DNA from: Litorilituus lipolyticus
Lineage (GTDB): Bacteria; Pseudomonadota; Gammaproteobacteria; Enterobacterales; Alteromonadaceae
Assembly (NCBI RefSeq): GCF_006439335.1
Contig: NZ_SAWY01000003.1
Coordinates: 1-64,000, forward strand
Direction of reading: 5' to 3'
DNA length: 64,000 nt
This document shows, piece by piece, positions 54,501-64,000 of the stretch. How positions within the stretch are numbered: the first letter of the stretch is position 1; every line of letters starts with the position of its first letter. A model generated the notes under the pieces. That model was given only the letters and a program-made list of their open reading frames with translations. It was not told the DNA's origin and made no database searches. The position numbers were made by a program, and so were the translations under genes.

Positions 54501-54634
54501 TTATCAGTAAAGATCCTTTGTTTTATGGCATGGCTAATGTTATCGCTTTTGGTTTAGCTATAGGAACAATATTAACCTTAGCGGTGGTTCCTGTTCTCTA
54601 TTGCTCATTCTATAAAATATCTCGTAGTGAATAA
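51578..54634 (+). CDS. RND efflux pump, inner-membrane subunit
   Basis: The 1018-residue proton-driven exporter has 12 membrane helices and two large periplasmic loops (about 35-335 and 555-865). Features include FPGMAPDRVEQLITKKIE near the N-terminus. In helix 4 the usual VDDAIV reads LVDNGIV, so only one of the two relay aspartates of AcrB is kept. In helix 10 the AcrB lysine position reads AGIIINNAIVLIGR. This pattern belongs to a subgroup of the HAE1 pumps rather than to AcrB itself. It forms one operon with the adaptor; a terminator follows. Substrate unknown. Confidence 0.9.
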   Translation: MNLTQIAFTYRKSVFLILAILLLNGIFAYFTLPAQEDPTITIREAIVSTSFPGMAPDRVEQLITKKIEEEIRKVPEVKEIKSTSSTGLSILHVKIYDRYFSLDDIWQDVRNKANAAHLKMPSGTRPPFVNDEFGDVSVITLALTANGFDLGEMYDIAQHIRDTLYNVEGTKKIEILGQKQERIFLEVSNAKLSQLGISPHTLINELQSQNIIRSGGQIDTGQASFIVEPSGNFSSKADIANTYINIPNTEDFIALKDIVTIKRGFIDPPDKLAYFNGEPAIFFAISMLENFNILEYAPRMNEKLADIEATLPIGYTINIATYQADQVAATIENVSFSVLQTLSIVLVVVILFLGLRTGLIVGAIVPFVMLTTLTIMQFADMKLERMSLATLIISLGLLVDNGIVIAEDFKRRLEEGTERFKAMTQGCSELAIPLLTSSATTILVFLPLMLAEHVAGEFTRSISLVILITLLTSWVLALCVTPVLCYFFIKLPAQGQKEEKAKDQGTFKRAYEHFIHWVLKHRLLFICIMIALFFGSIYSMKFVAKQFFPDSDRTQILVNIDLPNGTSSRETDRQMNDIFAWLNSQEQFHFITSYSGYVGFSGPRFVLSLNPEDPAANKGFIVLNVKEGTNLSETVLMLDERIEHTFPNVSARVKKMFLGPSDSSTIKIQVKGPDKNIIYQKAQQVMDVLYSIENTMDVRTDWENLITKIDVQIDQHRAKRAGLSSADIAQALETYFSGTQITEYREGDEIIPVVLRAPHSERQSLDRLRTLNIYSSKTGKTVPLFQVANLAPYHQFSMIQHEDLFRTISIQARNTEMAAEDLKLLIDDKIEALKTDLPINHSIEYDGVIKESLAAQKALSANMPIVLGLIIIILVAQFNSFRKAAVISLTIPLSFIGAVIGLLVMQAPFGFMVTLGLYSLAGIIINNAIVLIGRIKIEVDEGNSEYQAVINACLTRLRPITMGTITTVMGLLPLIISKDPLFYGMANVIAFGLAIGTILTLAVVPVLYCSFYKISRSE

Positions 54635-54700
54635 TGCTTAATTGCAATTAAACTTAACTAGGGGCTGTTTATCTTAGTTTAAAAATTTACTTCAGAAACA

Positions 54701-54734
54701 AAGCCATTTGATTTAGCAATCAAGTGGCTTTTTT
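54701..54734 (+). terminator. Terminator after RND operon
   Basis: A 12-bp stem with wobble pairs (AAGCCATTTGAT / ATCAAGTGGCTT) is followed by T6, 70 bp after the pump stop. Confidence 0.8.
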
Positions 54735-54873
54735 ATATTCATTAAATCAGTGGCGAAAATTTGCTGCGACAGTGATACTCAAGGTAAATTATTTTTGTTA
54801 AACTCTTGCCATCACTTAATGGTTTTATGCCTATACGCTAAAATCATCAGCTAACTAAAAAAACTGCTTATTT

Positions 54874-55374
54874 ATGAATCATATAGACTTTACCTCTTTT
54901 CCTCGTGCAGGCTTTCGACGACGTTTCGGCTCTTGGGTATATGATGTGCTAATCGCCATTGCTGTCTATATGGTGGCGGGTGCTATGGGCTTTTTATTAA
55001 TGTATATAGGGCACTATTTTGGTCTATTTAGTATGCAAGGTTACGATCATTTCGCCGATACAATAATGCACACCTTCTGGCTGAAATGGTCAAATGAGCT
55101 TTGGAAGGTTGCTTGGGTAAGTTATTTCTTTATTTACTTCTGGGCAAAAAGCGGCCAAACACTCGGCATGAAAGCATGGCGATTACGTTTACAAAATACC
55201 GATGGCACATTAATTAGTAAATCAACGGGTTTAAAGCGCCTTATTCCTACCTTACTGGGTTTAGGTAATATTTTGGTACTATTTGATAGAAAGAATAAAT
55301 TAAGCTTACAAGATAGATTAACAAATACTGAGGTTGTCACTCTTTCATTAGACGCCAACAGAGGTAGGCTATAA
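54874..55374 (+). CDS. RDD family membrane protein
   Basis: The 166-residue protein has the RDD pattern: an Arg-rich start (PRAGFRRRFGSWVYDVLIAIAVYM), two to three helices, then TLGMKAWRLRLQNTDG and a final DRLTNTEVV. RDD proteins are small membrane proteins of mostly unknown role, some proposed as ion exchangers. It is a single gene with a strong bidirectional terminator after it, facing lptG. Confidence 0.82.
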   Translation: MNHIDFTSFPRAGFRRRFGSWVYDVLIAIAVYMVAGAMGFLLMYIGHYFGLFSMQGYDHFADTIMHTFWLKWSNELWKVAWVSYFFIYFWAKSGQTLGMKAWRLRLQNTDGTLISKSTGLKRLIPTLLGLGNILVLFDRKNKLSLQDRLTNTEVVTLSLDANRGRL

Positions 55375-55423
55375 AGTCTTTCGCTATATTTAAAGCTATT
55401 CAAAAGTAATGCTTCAAAAGAAT

Positions 55424-55460
55424 AAAAGCCACTACATGTTCATACTGTAGTGGCTTTTTT
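55424..55460. terminator. Bidirectional terminator between RDD gene and lptG
   Basis: Stem AAAAGCCACTACA / TGTAGTGGCTTTT with a 9-nt loop, T-run on both strands. It serves converging genes. Confidence 0.88.
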
Positions 55461-55507
55461 AATATAGTGTTAAATTATTATTTGCAACTTAACGCAATAG
55501 ATTACCA

Positions 55508-56575
55508 TTAGGTGACTTTTTTATGCATAAAATACCATGCGGTACTAATAAAAATAACACTAGGCATCACCGCACCTAATATTGGGGGCAATTGATACAC
55601 TAAACTAATAGAGCCAAGCACTTCGTTACAAATAAAAAACAAAATACCAGTAAAGACTCCCATCATAATACGAGCCCCCATAGACACAGAGCGTAGTGGG
55701 CCAAAAATAAAACTCAATGCCACAAGCAACATAACAGCCACTGTTAGTGGTTGCATCAGCTTACGCCAAAATGCCAATTGATAGCGGCTTGGATCTTGCT
55801 CATTGGCTTCTAAGTAATCTAAATAGTCCACTAAACCTCTGACCGATAATGATTCTGGCGTAACGGTCACTACACCTAATTTCTTAGGCGTCAGTGAAGA
55901 CTGCCACACTTGTTGAGCAATATTCTCCGTAGTAATTTGTTCGCCGCTAAGATTTGTTTCCACCACATCCGTTAGCAACCATTGTTCACCTTGATAAATA
56001 GCACTTTGCGCAGATATCCAACTTTCAAGCTTAAGCTGTGTGTTAAAACGATATATTTGCACCTTCTTCAATTGGCCTTGTTCTAATACTTCACCAATAT
56101 TGACAAAGTAATCACCATCTTTCGCCCACACTCCATTTTTGGCAGAGATTAAACTACCACCAGATATTGCTTGCGCTCTAATTTCTCTTGCTTTGGCTTC
56201 ACCACTTGGTGCTAACCACTCGCCAACGGCCATACTCACGACTATTAATAAGATAGCCGTTTTCATCACTGATTTAATGATATCGAGTCGTGAAAGCCCA
56301 GCAGCCTGCATAACCACAAGTTCACTGTTGCTTGCTAACATACCTATACCAATTAATCCGCCGATTAACGCCGCCATAGGAAAAAATACTTCGACATCAC
56401 GCGGAACAGCATAAAGCACATACAAAGCCGCATGCGCTAAATCATAGTTACCACGCCCGACTGCACGCATTTGCTCTACAAACTTAATAATACCGCTAAC
56501 GCTAACAAAAACTGCCAATGTCAAAAAGGTGGTTGAGGCAATCACTCGGCCAATGTAAAGATCTAAAATTTTCAT
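55508..56575 (-). CDS. lptG: LPS export ABC transporter permease LptG
   Basis: LptG pairs with LptF and the ATPase LptB to lift lipopolysaccharide out of the inner membrane towards LptC/LptA. The 355-residue protein starts MKILDLYIGRVIASTTFLTLAVF, the usual LptG start. It has six helices around a periplasmic beta-jellyroll (about 130-260). Its ATG overlaps the lptF stop (TAATG), so the two are translated together, as in E. coli. Confidence 0.92.
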   Translation of the reverse strand: MKILDLYIGRVIASTTFLTLAVFVSVSGIIKFVEQMRAVGRGNYDLAHAALYVLYAVPRDVEVFFPMAALIGGLIGIGMLASNSELVVMQAAGLSRLDIIKSVMKTAILLIVVSMAVGEWLAPSGEAKAREIRAQAISGGSLISAKNGVWAKDGDYFVNIGEVLEQGQLKKVQIYRFNTQLKLESWISAQSAIYQGEQWLLTDVVETNLSGEQITTENIAQQVWQSSLTPKKLGVVTVTPESLSVRGLVDYLDYLEANEQDPSRYQLAFWRKLMQPLTVAVMLLVALSFIFGPLRSVSMGARIMMGVFTGILFFICNEVLGSISLVYQLPPILGAVMPSVIFISTAWYFMHKKVT

Positions 56576-57741
56576 TAAGACTCCTTACTTTTTACGACAG
56601 CCTGAGTCGTTCTACGCTTAATTTTTGGTAATTTGGCTTTAATTATTCTGCCACTGGTTCGCTCTTTCATCAGCAAGGTAATACCTAAAAACAAGGCACT
56701 AAGGTGTATTGGCCACAAACCGATATAATTTGGAATAGCCTGTTTTTCAACACCTGAGCGCATGGCTGTTAATAATAAGAAATAGCCAAGAAATAGCATT
56801 AGTGCAGGCAACATTTTGGCAAACTTACCTTGTCTTGGGTTAACTACACTTAATGGCACAGCGATAAAGGTTAATATAATACAAGCCAATGGAAATGCGA
56901 TACGCCACTGAATTGTAGCGCGATATTGTGCGTACAAATCAGGTTCAACTTGGTTAAATAGCTGGCTCGTTGGAAGAGCCGAGAGCTTTCTATATTGGTG
57001 CTCAACAGCTTGATCTTTAATTTCAATGTAATACTTTTCAAAAGCCACCGACTGAAATTCACCATTTTTAGCATCACTATGATAACGAGTACCATCACCT
57101 AGCACTAAGCGCTGTGCCCCTTTATCATCTTCAAAAACCTGACCTTTATCAGCATAAACTAAACTTGAATTAATAATATGTTCATCAACACTATTTTCGT
57201 CGGGTAATTGAGCAACAAACACTTTATTAAAACTATTATCTTTACGGCTTTTATCATGAATAAAGACCACAGCGTCTTTATTACCTGTTTGTTGAAACCT
57301 TCCAGCAACGAGCGCACTCAGACCAGAATCGGCAGCAAGCTCTTCTTTTACTTGATATTGATATTCAGAAGCCATTGGCGCTAAATATAAGGTGAACAGC
57401 CCAGTAAAAAGAGCCGTAATAAGCGCCAACACAAGTGTTACACGTACTACGTACCATTCACTAACACCGCAGGCATGAAGTACAGTCATTTCGCTATCGG
57501 CATAAATACGCCCGTAAGCAAGTAAAATACCTAGAAATAAGCTTAAGGGCAGCATCATGCCAGCTAAGTCAGGAACCTTCAGAGCAATAAAGGTCATAAC
57601 CATCTGACCCGGTATGCTTCCCTCTGAAGCATCGCCAAGTACACGGACAAACTTCTGGCTAATAAATATTGTCATCAAGACAAAAAATACTGCCATCTGA
57701 GTTTTAGCAACTTCTTTTAATAAATAACGAAATATGATCAC
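56575..57741 (-). CDS. lptF: LPS export ABC transporter permease LptF
   Basis: From the GTG at 57741 the protein has 388 residues and starts VIIFRYLLKEVAKTQ, which aligns with the usual LptF start (E. coli MIIIRYLVRETLKSQ). A frame extending 15 codons further is thus rejected. Features are six helices, SEMTVLHACGVSEWYV in the coupling region and a periplasmic jellyroll. It lies divergent from pepA, as in E. coli and many relatives. Confidence 0.92.
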   Translation of the reverse strand: MIIFRYLLKEVAKTQMAVFFVLMTIFISQKFVRVLGDASEGSIPGQMVMTFIALKVPDLAGMMLPLSLFLGILLAYGRIYADSEMTVLHACGVSEWYVVRVTLVLALITALFTGLFTLYLAPMASEYQYQVKEELAADSGLSALVAGRFQQTGNKDAVVFIHDKSRKDNSFNKVFVAQLPDENSVDEHIINSSLVYADKGQVFEDDKGAQRLVLGDGTRYHSDAKNGEFQSVAFEKYYIEIKDQAVEHQYRKLSALPTSQLFNQVEPDLYAQYRATIQWRIAFPLACIILTFIAVPLSVVNPRQGKFAKMLPALMLFLGYFLLLTAMRSGVEKQAIPNYIGLWPIHLSALFLGITLLMKERTSGRIIKAKLPKIKRRTTQAVVKSKES

Positions 57742-58094
57742 AAAAAGATCCCATAAAAACTTAGTTTTTTTCTGACATATTGACAATTTTTAAGTAAACT
57801 TGTCGTTTTTGTAAGTAAACTATATAGTCACTAACTAAGTACTATTGATAAATGCGGCTATAATTATAGCCCTGAGCGATATCAATTTAATAGTCAACAG
57901 TGCTATTTTTTACTTATTTTAGCAAGTTAAAGCAAATTAATTTGTCACGAATTAACGTGCATTGCCTGAAATAGTCGATATCGCGCAATGTTCAAACAGC
58001 TAACACAGCGGTACTCTTTAGTCATTTAGCCTAGTGTAAAAAGGTTTAGCTCGCTGTGTTATTAAAAACAAATAACTATGTAAAAGGAAAGCCC
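57742..58094. other. lptF-pepA divergent spacer with 10-bp direct repeat
   Basis: TAAGTAAACT occurs at 57791-57800 and again at 57812-57821, spaced 21 bp, about two helix turns. A TATAAT lies near 57856. No gene is seen; promoters for both directions are expected. Confidence 0.45.
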
Positions 58095-59603
58095 ATGGAG
58101 TTCAGTGTAAAAAGCGGTAGCCCAGAAAAACAACGCAGTGCTTGTATTGTTGTCGGTGTATTTGAACCTCGCCGCCTAAGTGCCACAGCTGAGCAATTAG
58201 ATGAAATCAGCGAAGGTTATATTAGCAACCTTTTACGTAAGGGTGATTTAGAAGGCAAATCAGGTCAGATGTTGTTGTTACATCATGTACCAAATATTTT
58301 AAGCGAGCGTGTTTTATTAGTAGGTTGCGGTAAAGAACGTGAACTTGATGAACGCCAATATCGTCAAATTATCAATAAAACTATCAATACCTTAAATGAA
58401 ACAGGTTCAATGGAAGCCGTATGTTTCTTATCAGAATTACATGTGAAAGGTCGTGATACTTATTGGAAAGTTCGTCAAGCAGTCGAGGCGACACAAGATG
58501 GTTTATACAGCTTCGATAGTTTAAAAACACGTAAAGCAGAGCCTCGTCGTCCACTACGTAAAATCGTTTTTAATGTCCCGACCCGTCGTGAATTACCTAT
58601 TGGCGAACGCGCTATTTCGCATGCGTTGGCTATTTCTGAAGGGATTACAACATGTAAAAATGTAGCTAATATGCCACCAAACATTTGTAACCCTGCTTAT
58701 TTAGCTGAGCAAGCCAAAATTTTAGCTGATGATTATGACAACATCAGCACAGAAATTATTGGCGAAAAAGAAATGGAAGAATTAGGTATGGGTTCATACC
58801 TTGCTGTTGGTCGAGGTTCAGCTAATGAATCAATAATGAGCATTATCAAATATGATGGCGCCTCAGATGACAGCAAACCATTAGTTCTTGTTGGTAAGGG
58901 CTTAACCTTTGACAGTGGCGGTATTTCCTTAAAACCAGGCGCAGGCATGGACGAAATGAAATATGACATGGGTGGAGCTGCGGGTGTGTTAGGTGCAATG
59001 CATTCATTAGCCGAGTTAAACTTACCACTAAATGTTATTGGCGTTTTAGCCGGTTGTGAAAACATGCCTAGCAGCAATGCCTATCGACCAGGTGATATTT
59101 TAACAACCATGTCAGGACAAACCGTTGAAGTGCTTAATACTGATGCTGAAGGCCGTCTTGTATTATGTGATGCATTAACTTATGTTGAGCGTTTTGAACC
59201 AGAGGCTGTGGTTGATGTGGCAACATTAACAGGTGCCTGTGTTGTAGCATTGGGTGCGCACGCATCAGGTTTATTAAGTAGCCATAACCCTTTAGCACAC
59301 GAGCTGTTAAATGCTTCTGAGCAAAGTGGTGATAGAGCATGGCGCATGCCATTATGGGATGACTATCAAGAACAACTCGAAAGCCCATTTGCCGACTTTA
59401 CCAACCTAGGTGGTAAAGAAGCAGGTACTATTACTGCTGCGTGTTTCTTATCTCGCTTCACCAAAAAATATAATTGGGCGCATTTAGATGTGGCTGGTAC
59501 AGCTTGGCGTAGTGGCGGTAAAAATAAAGGCGCTACAGGTCGTCCTGTAAGTATGCTTACGCAATTTATGTTGAACAAAAGTGGTGTTGAACAAGGCGAA
59601 TAG
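58095..59603 (+). CDS. pepA: Leucyl aminopeptidase PepA
   Basis: PepA is a hexameric, two-metal M17 aminopeptidase that also acts as a DNA-binding protein in E. coli. The start at the ATG 58095 has AAAGGAAAGCCC before it and gives [20 protein letters not shown], identical to the E. coli start; 13 extra codons upstream are rejected. The protein has 502 residues. The active-site signature [10 protein letters not shown] and the metal ligands in [16 protein letters not shown] are present. Confidence 0.96.
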   Translation: MEFSVKSGSPEKQRSACIVVGVFEPRRLSATAEQLDEISEGYISNLLRKGDLEGKSGQMLLLHHVPNILSERVLLVGCGKERELDERQYRQIINKTINTLNETGSMEAVCFLSELHVKGRDTYWKVRQAVEATQDGLYSFDSLKTRKAEPRRPLRKIVFNVPTRRELPIGERAISHALAISEGITTCKNVANMPPNICNPAYLAEQAKILADDYDNISTEIIGEKEMEELGMGSYLAVGRGSANESIMSIIKYDGASDDSKPLVLVGKGLTFDSGGISLKPGAGMDEMKYDMGGAAGVLGAMHSLAELNLPLNVIGVLAGCENMPSSNAYRPGDILTTMSGQTVEVLNTDAEGRLVLCDALTYVERFEPEAVVDVATLTGACVVALGAHASGLLSSHNPLAHELLNASEQSGDRAWRMPLWDDYQEQLESPFADFTNLGGKEAGTITAACFLSRFTKKYNWAHLDVAGTAWRSGGKNKGATGRPVSMLTQFMLNKSGVEQGE

Positions 59604-59623
59604 CATAATCGTGCAGAAATAAA

Positions 59624-59646
59624 CAAGGCGGCTTATTGCCGCCTTG
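59624..59646 (+). terminator. Hairpin between pepA and holC
   Basis: A perfect 9-bp GC-rich stem (CAAGGCGGC / GCCGCCTTG) with loop TTATT. No T-run follows directly, so it may be a weak terminator or an mRNA stabiliser that lets holC be read at a lower level. Confidence 0.5.
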
Positions 59647-59687
59647 ATGAGTTTTACGCAAAAAATAATTTAGGTACAAGCAAATAA

Positions 59688-60173
59688 ATGCAAACCCAAG
59701 TGATGTTTTACCAATTGCCAGAAGTCACTGAACCTTCAGAGCAATCAAGTAACGAAGCTGATGATAACTCTGATACGATCGAGCGCTTTTCTAGTGCCTA
59801 TCAAGCTTGCCTACAAGCAAGTTATTTTTATCGTCAGGGACAAAAGGTTTATATTTTTTGTGATGAACAGCAATCAGCCGAAACAATAGATGAACTGCTA
59901 TGGGCTTTTGATAGCGACAGCTTTGTCCCTCATAACTTAGTTGGTGAAGGACCAAAGCAAGGTAGTGCAGTTGAAATTGGCTGGCAAGCACCAAAAGGCA
60001 GAAAAAGTGTGTTAATTAATTTATCTAACACTGTACCTATTTTTGCCCAGCAGTTTAACTTTGTCGTTGATTTTGTACCCAGCGATGCAGCACTAAAGCA
60101 ATTAGCAAGAGAAAGATTTAAAACCTGTCGTCAGTGGGGTTTTCAAGTAGATACCCAAGCGATAGCACAGTAG
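59688..60173 (+). CDS. holC: DNA polymerase III subunit chi
   Basis: HolC links the clamp loader (through psi) to single-stranded DNA-binding protein. The 161-residue protein has the chi pattern: VMFYQLPE start, ACLQASYFYRQGQKVYIFCDEQQSAETIDELLWAFDSDSFVPHNL in parts, and the LINLSNTVPIFAQQFNFVVDFVP stretch in parts. It lies between pepA and valS, the same order as in E. coli. Confidence 0.93.
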   Translation: MQTQVMFYQLPEVTEPSEQSSNEADDNSDTIERFSSAYQACLQASYFYRQGQKVYIFCDEQQSAETIDELLWAFDSDSFVPHNLVGEGPKQGSAVEIGWQAPKGRKSVLINLSNTVPIFAQQFNFVVDFVPSDAALKQLARERFKTCRQWGFQVDTQAIAQ

Positions 60174-60247
60174 CAACGGCGCTACTTAAGAAACACATTG
60201 AATAGCTTTAATCATAAGGCTTTTATAAATTTATACCGGACATTCTG

Positions 60248-63103
60248 ATGGAAAAAACGTTTAACCCTACTGATATTGAACAATCTCTTTACCAAAGCTG
60301 GGAAAGCCAAGGTTATTTTAGCCCAACTGGCGAAGGTGATAGTTATAGCATTGCTATTCCACCACCTAATGTTACAGGTAGCCTACATATGGGGCATGCT
60401 TTTCAGCAAACCATTATGGACACATTAATTCGCTACCAACGCATGCAAGGTAAAAACACCTTATGGCAAACAGGTTGTGACCATGCAGGTATTGCCACAC
60501 AAATGGTAGTTGAACGTAAAATCGCCGCTGAAGAAGATAAAACACGTCATGATTATGGCCGTGAAGGCTTTATTGATAAAATTTGGCAATGGAAAGAGCA
60601 ATCAGGTGGCACCATCGGCCAGCAGATGCGCCGTTTAGGTAACTCTATTGATTGGTCTCGTGAACGCTTTACTATGGACGATGGTATGTCTGAAGCCGTT
60701 CAAGAGGTTTTCGTTCGCTTATTTGAAGATGATTTAATCTATCGTGGTAAGCGCTTAGTTAACTGGGATCCTAAATTCCATACCGCTATTTCTGACTTAG
60801 AAGTCGAAAACAAAGATAAAAAAGGCCACATGTGGCATCTACGCTATCCATTAGCAAACGGTGAAACAACTGCTGAAGGTAAAAACTATTTAGTTGTTGC
60901 TACAACTAGACCAGAAACCATGTTAGGTGATACGGGTGTAGCGGTAAACCCTGAAGATCCTCGTTATAAAGACCTTATTGGTAGACAAGTATTATTGCCT
61001 TTAGTTAATCGCCTTATCCCTATTGTGGGTGATGAACATGCAGATATGGAAAAAGGTACAGGTTGTGTGAAAATCACGCCTGCTCATGACTTTAATGATA
61101 ATGAAGTAGGTAAACGTCACAACTTACCATTAATCAATATATTAGACAAAGATGCAGCCATTTTAACCGCTGCGGAAGTTTATAATAATAAAGGCGAACC
61201 TTCGAATGACTACAGCACAGAATTACCTGCTGAATTTGCTGGTCTTGACCGTTTTGTTGCCCGTAAAGCGATTGTTGCAAAGTTTGATGAGCTAGGTTTA
61301 TTAGTTGAAGTAAAAGACCATGATTTAGTGGCTCCATACGGTGATCGTTCTGGCGTGATCATTGAACCACTGCTGACTGACCAATGGTACGTTCGCGTAG
61401 AAAAACTAGCAGCCCCTGCTATTGCCGCAGTAGAAGATGGTGATATTGAATTTGTACCTAAGCAATATGAAAACATGTATTTTGCTTGGATGCGTGATAT
61501 TCAAGACTGGTGTATCTCACGCCAACTTTGGTGGGGTCATAGAATCCCTGCTTGGTATGATGAAAGTGGCAAAGTATATGTTGGCCGTAGCGAAGAAGAA
61601 GTTCGTGCTAATAATGATATTTCAGCAGACTGTAAACTTACCCAAGATAACGATGTACTCGATACATGGTTTTCATCTGCTCTTTGGACTTTCTCAACAC
61701 TAGGTTGGCCGAAGGAAACTGACGACTTAAAAACCTTCCACCCTACTGACGTGTTAGTGACGGGCTTTGACATTATTTTCTTCTGGGTTGCTAGAATGAT
61801 CATGATGACATTGCATTTTAATAAAGATGAAAACGGCAAAAGCCAAGTGCCATTTAAAAAGGTTTATGTTACTGGGCTTATTCGCGACGAAAATGGCGAT
61901 AAAATGAGTAAATCTAAAGGTAATGTTATTGATCCTTTAGATATGATCGATGGTATTGGCTTAGATGACTTATTAGAGAAACGCACCGGTAATATGATGC
62001 AGCCACAATTGGCTAAAAAGATCACTAAGCTTACTAAAAAAGAATTCCCAAATGGCATTGAAGCCCATGGTACTGATGCTCTGCGTTTTACGCTAACGTC
62101 TGTAGCAACCACGGGACGAGATATTAGCTGGGATATGAAACGCCTTGAAGGTTACCGTAATTTCACCAACAAATTATGGAATGCGAGTCGTTACGTTATT
62201 ATGAATACCGAAGAGCATGATTGCGGAGCCAAGGGCGGCGACATGGAGCTTTCATTAGCCGATCGTTGGATCATTGGGCAATTTGAGCAAACCGTAAAAG
62301 CAGTACATGAAGCCTTTGATTCATACCGTTTCGATCTTGCCTCTCAAGCACTATACGAATTTACTTGGAATCAATTCTGCGATTGGTACCTCGAATTAAC
62401 TAAACCTGTTTTATTCAAAGGTAATGAAGCACAGCAACGTGCGACGCGTCATACGCTAGTTAATATACTTGAGAGCTTACTACGCTTAATGCACCCGATT
62501 ATGCCATTTATTACTGAAACTATTTGGCAGCGCGTGCAACCATTAACAAGCTTCGCTAAAAATGGCGACTCGATCATGACACAAGCATTCCCACAATTTA
62601 ATGCGCAAAATTGTGATCAGCAAGCTATTGATGATTTAGAGTGGGTGAAGCAGTTTATTATTGCTATTCGTAATATTCGCGGTGAAATGGATATTGCGCC
62701 AAGCAAGCCATTACCTGTACTTCTTAAAAATGTTTCCAGTGAAGATCAACGTCGTTTAGACGATAATGAGCAGTTTTTAAGTGCATTAGCTAAACTAGAA
62801 AGCATTGAAGTACTCAGTGAAAACGAACAAGGACCTGCATCGGCAACGGCAGTCATTGGCGACTTATCTTTATTAATTCCTATGGCTGGTTTGATTGATA
62901 AAGAAGCTGAGTTAGCACGACTTGATAAAGCCATTGAAAAGCTTACTAAAGAAGCGGCGAAAGTTAACGGTAAATTGAACAATGAAAACTTCGTTGGTAA
63001 AGCTCCTGCAGCTGTTATCGAAAAAGAAAAAGCTAAGTTAGCCGACGCTGAAATTGCCCTTAAAAAGATGCAAGAACAAAAAGAGCAAATCGCTGTTTTG
63101 TAG
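60248..63103 (+). CDS. valS: Valyl-tRNA synthetase
   Basis: ValS charges tRNA-Val with valine. The 951-residue length is usual. The HIGH-type motif reads [15 protein letters not shown], the KMSKS motif reads [10 protein letters not shown], and the editing domain contains [20 protein letters not shown]. The C-terminal coiled coil (about 880-950, rich in Lys, Glu and Ala) binds tRNA. It follows holC on the same strand with a 74-bp gap. Confidence 0.97.
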   Translation: MEKTFNPTDIEQSLYQSWESQGYFSPTGEGDSYSIAIPPPNVTGSLHMGHAFQQTIMDTLIRYQRMQGKNTLWQTGCDHAGIATQMVVERKIAAEEDKTRHDYGREGFIDKIWQWKEQSGGTIGQQMRRLGNSIDWSRERFTMDDGMSEAVQEVFVRLFEDDLIYRGKRLVNWDPKFHTAISDLEVENKDKKGHMWHLRYPLANGETTAEGKNYLVVATTRPETMLGDTGVAVNPEDPRYKDLIGRQVLLPLVNRLIPIVGDEHADMEKGTGCVKITPAHDFNDNEVGKRHNLPLINILDKDAAILTAAEVYNNKGEPSNDYSTELPAEFAGLDRFVARKAIVAKFDELGLLVEVKDHDLVAPYGDRSGVIIEPLLTDQWYVRVEKLAAPAIAAVEDGDIEFVPKQYENMYFAWMRDIQDWCISRQLWWGHRIPAWYDESGKVYVGRSEEEVRANNDISADCKLTQDNDVLDTWFSSALWTFSTLGWPKETDDLKTFHPTDVLVTGFDIIFFWVARMIMMTLHFNKDENGKSQVPFKKVYVTGLIRDENGDKMSKSKGNVIDPLDMIDGIGLDDLLEKRTGNMMQPQLAKKITKLTKKEFPNGIEAHGTDALRFTLTSVATTGRDISWDMKRLEGYRNFTNKLWNASRYVIMNTEEHDCGAKGGDMELSLADRWIIGQFEQTVKAVHEAFDSYRFDLASQALYEFTWNQFCDWYLELTKPVLFKGNEAQQRATRHTLVNILESLLRLMHPIMPFITETIWQRVQPLTSFAKNGDSIMTQAFPQFNAQNCDQQAIDDLEWVKQFIIAIRNIRGEMDIAPSKPLPVLLKNVSSEDQRRLDDNEQFLSALAKLESIEVLSENEQGPASATAVIGDLSLLIPMAGLIDKEAELARLDKAIEKLTKEAAKVNGKLNNENFVGKAPAAVIEKEKAKLADAEIALKKMQEQKEQIAVL

Positions 63104-63545
63104 TGGCGTACAATTAACTTTTTATGACAATGTGGATGGACCAGTAACTCCTTATTTTACTGGTTCATGCCATTATTCACCACGAAACCCGAAAAAGTAT
63201 AATTTTTTCAAATAAAAATTGAACTATTCTAATATTTTATAAAGCATATTAAAAATAACTGTGCTAGACTAGTTTCTGCGTTGAGTTCTTGCGTTGCAGA
63301 TGAAGGTTTTACACTAACTTTTGTTGTAGGTTTATCGGGTGCTTCTGATGTACTTGAATATTCTTAACAGACGGATTTAGGCGATGCAGGCTAAATTTGT
63401 ATGTGACGAATATAGTTTGTTTCCTTCCTCTTCCTGTACTACTTATGGTAGAGGGCATTTACTCGGGTATAACGATCATTACTAATTTAATAATGTTATT
63501 AAATTAGGATCACATTTTTAATTATGACTACGGGAAAATGTTGGT
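63104..63545 (+). promoter_or_regulatory. Long leader and promoter of the cold-shock gene
   Basis: No gene is seen in these 442 bp. A hairpin (63139-63166, arms GACCAGTAA / TTACTGGTTC) lacks a T-run and may mark the valS transcript end. TGCTAGACT at 63262-63270 is an extended -10 candidate, which would give a leader of about 270 nt. Long leaders that refold with temperature are common before csp genes. No clear cold box was found. Confidence 0.45.
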
Positions 63546-63755
63546 ATGTCAGATACAGTTACTGGTAAAGTTAAATTTTTCAACGAAACTAAAGGTTTCG
63601 GTTTTATTGAGCAAGAAAATGGTCCTGACGTGTTTGTTCACTTCAGTGCAATCACGGGTGACGGTTTCCGCACTTTAGCTGACGGTCAATCAGTATCGTT
63701 CAGTGTAAAACAAGGTCAAAAAGGACCTGAAGCAGAAAACGTAACTGCTTTATAA
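63546..63755 (+). CDS. Cold-shock protein (CspA family)
   Basis: The 69-residue protein is a single OB-fold cold-shock domain. RNP1 reads KGFGFIE and RNP2 reads VFVHFSAI. It starts [20 protein letters not shown]. Such proteins bind single-stranded RNA and act as RNA chaperones. It has its own terminator. The family has several paralogues (CspA to CspI), and I cannot tell which this corresponds to. Confidence 0.92.
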   Translation: MSDTVTGKVKFFNETKGFGFIEQENGPDVFVHFSAITGDGFRTLADGQSVSFSVKQGQKGPEAENVTAL

Positions 63756-63784
63756 TTATTCGCGTTTTTTAAACGCAAATAAGC

Positions 63785-63822
63785 AAAAAGCGAAGATTGA
63801 TTAATTTCATCTTCGCTTTTTT
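63785..63822 (+). terminator. Terminator after cold-shock gene
   Basis: Stem AAAAAGCGAAGAT / ATCTTCGCTTTTT with a short loop, ending in T6. It may also act on the minus strand. Confidence 0.88.
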
Positions 63823-63920
63823 GTTTCTGTTCGATAATAAAGTATTTCTGCTACAGAAAATCCCTACTTCATATTGCTTAACTAACCTGGATTCATCTTG
63901 GGCTATACTTAGCTAAAGCT

Positions 63921-64000
63921 TTATATTTTATATCGTCCCTTACGCCATAATCTAACGGTCCAAACAGCCCCTGTAATACTAAATAACAACATCAAAAATG
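63921..64000 (-). CDS. 3' end of a gene cut by the window edge
   Basis: The minus-strand frame entering from the edge reads FLMLLFSITGAVWTVRLWRK and ends GRYKI at a stop (63921-63923). It looks like the last membrane helix and basic tail of an inner-membrane protein. Only 26 codons are visible, so no family can be given. Confidence 0.4.
   Translation of the reverse strand, partial: FLMLLFSITGAVWTVRLWRKGRYKI

Noticed and set aside
63279-63366. 28-codon frame from a TTG in the cold-shock leader
   Set aside because: No ribosome-binding site and no similarity; likely chance.

Overview
The window is a stretch of an AT-rich marine gammaproteobacterial chromosome, most like Alteromonadales of the Colwellia or Thalassotalea type. 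This is inferred from codon and base use, E. coli-like housekeeping proteins (PepA, ValS, LptF/LptG, RraB, HolC), a secreted collagenase with calcium repeats, and a site matching the NagR operator of marine Alteromonadales. No ribosomal RNA or species marker is present, so the genus is an inference.

Left chromosomal arm (1-33470). It opens with plsC, rraB and a small membrane protein, then an orphan OmpR-type regulator. Next comes a ferric-iron ABC importer (fbpABC) behind a textbook Fur box, then a TSUP permease, an HDOD-GAF protein and nagB behind a NagR-like operator. A giant M9 collagenase with 14 thrombospondin-type-3 calcium repeats follows, then a Tat-exported copper-storage protein and an orphan FetB-like permease. 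After these lie the molybdate importer modABC, a DMT permease, a purine permease paired with a Tsx-like outer-membrane channel, a DUF885 metallopeptidase, a Cache-type chemoreceptor and a beta-propeller/PAS/GGDEF/EAL sensor.

Integrated island (33471-49474, about 16 kb). It sits in the 3' half of a tRNA-Leu(CAA) gene. The intact tRNA is at 49420-49504 beside the integrase, and a 55-bp copy of its 3' half marks the far end at 33471-33525. Gene order from the tRNA is integrase, an unknown gene, an AlpA-like small protein, a small gene, and a primase-helicase with candidate iterons. This resembles phage satellites of the PICI/P4 type; no capsid or packaging genes are seen. Beyond lie accessory genes: a secreted HNH nuclease, a two-TM protein, a zinc-ribbon membrane protein, two broken genes (one hit by a decayed IS3-family element) and spacers recalling integron attC sites. 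At the distal end is a Zorya-like anti-phage module: ZorA motor, ZorB MotB/OmpA-like subunit and an HNH effector. It most resembles type II Zorya and is bracketed by two 115-bp imperfect direct repeats, suggesting an exchangeable defence cassette.

Right chromosomal arm (49505-64000). A TetR regulator with two palindromic operators faces an RND efflux operon. Then come an RDD protein, lptF-lptG (lipopolysaccharide export), pepA, holC and valS, a cold-shock gene with a long leader, and the 3' end of one more gene at the edge.

The most interesting content is the defence-bearing satellite-like island: the Zorya-like operon, its flanking repeats, the covarying tRNA halves at the two att sites, and the cassette-like block of unknown genes.
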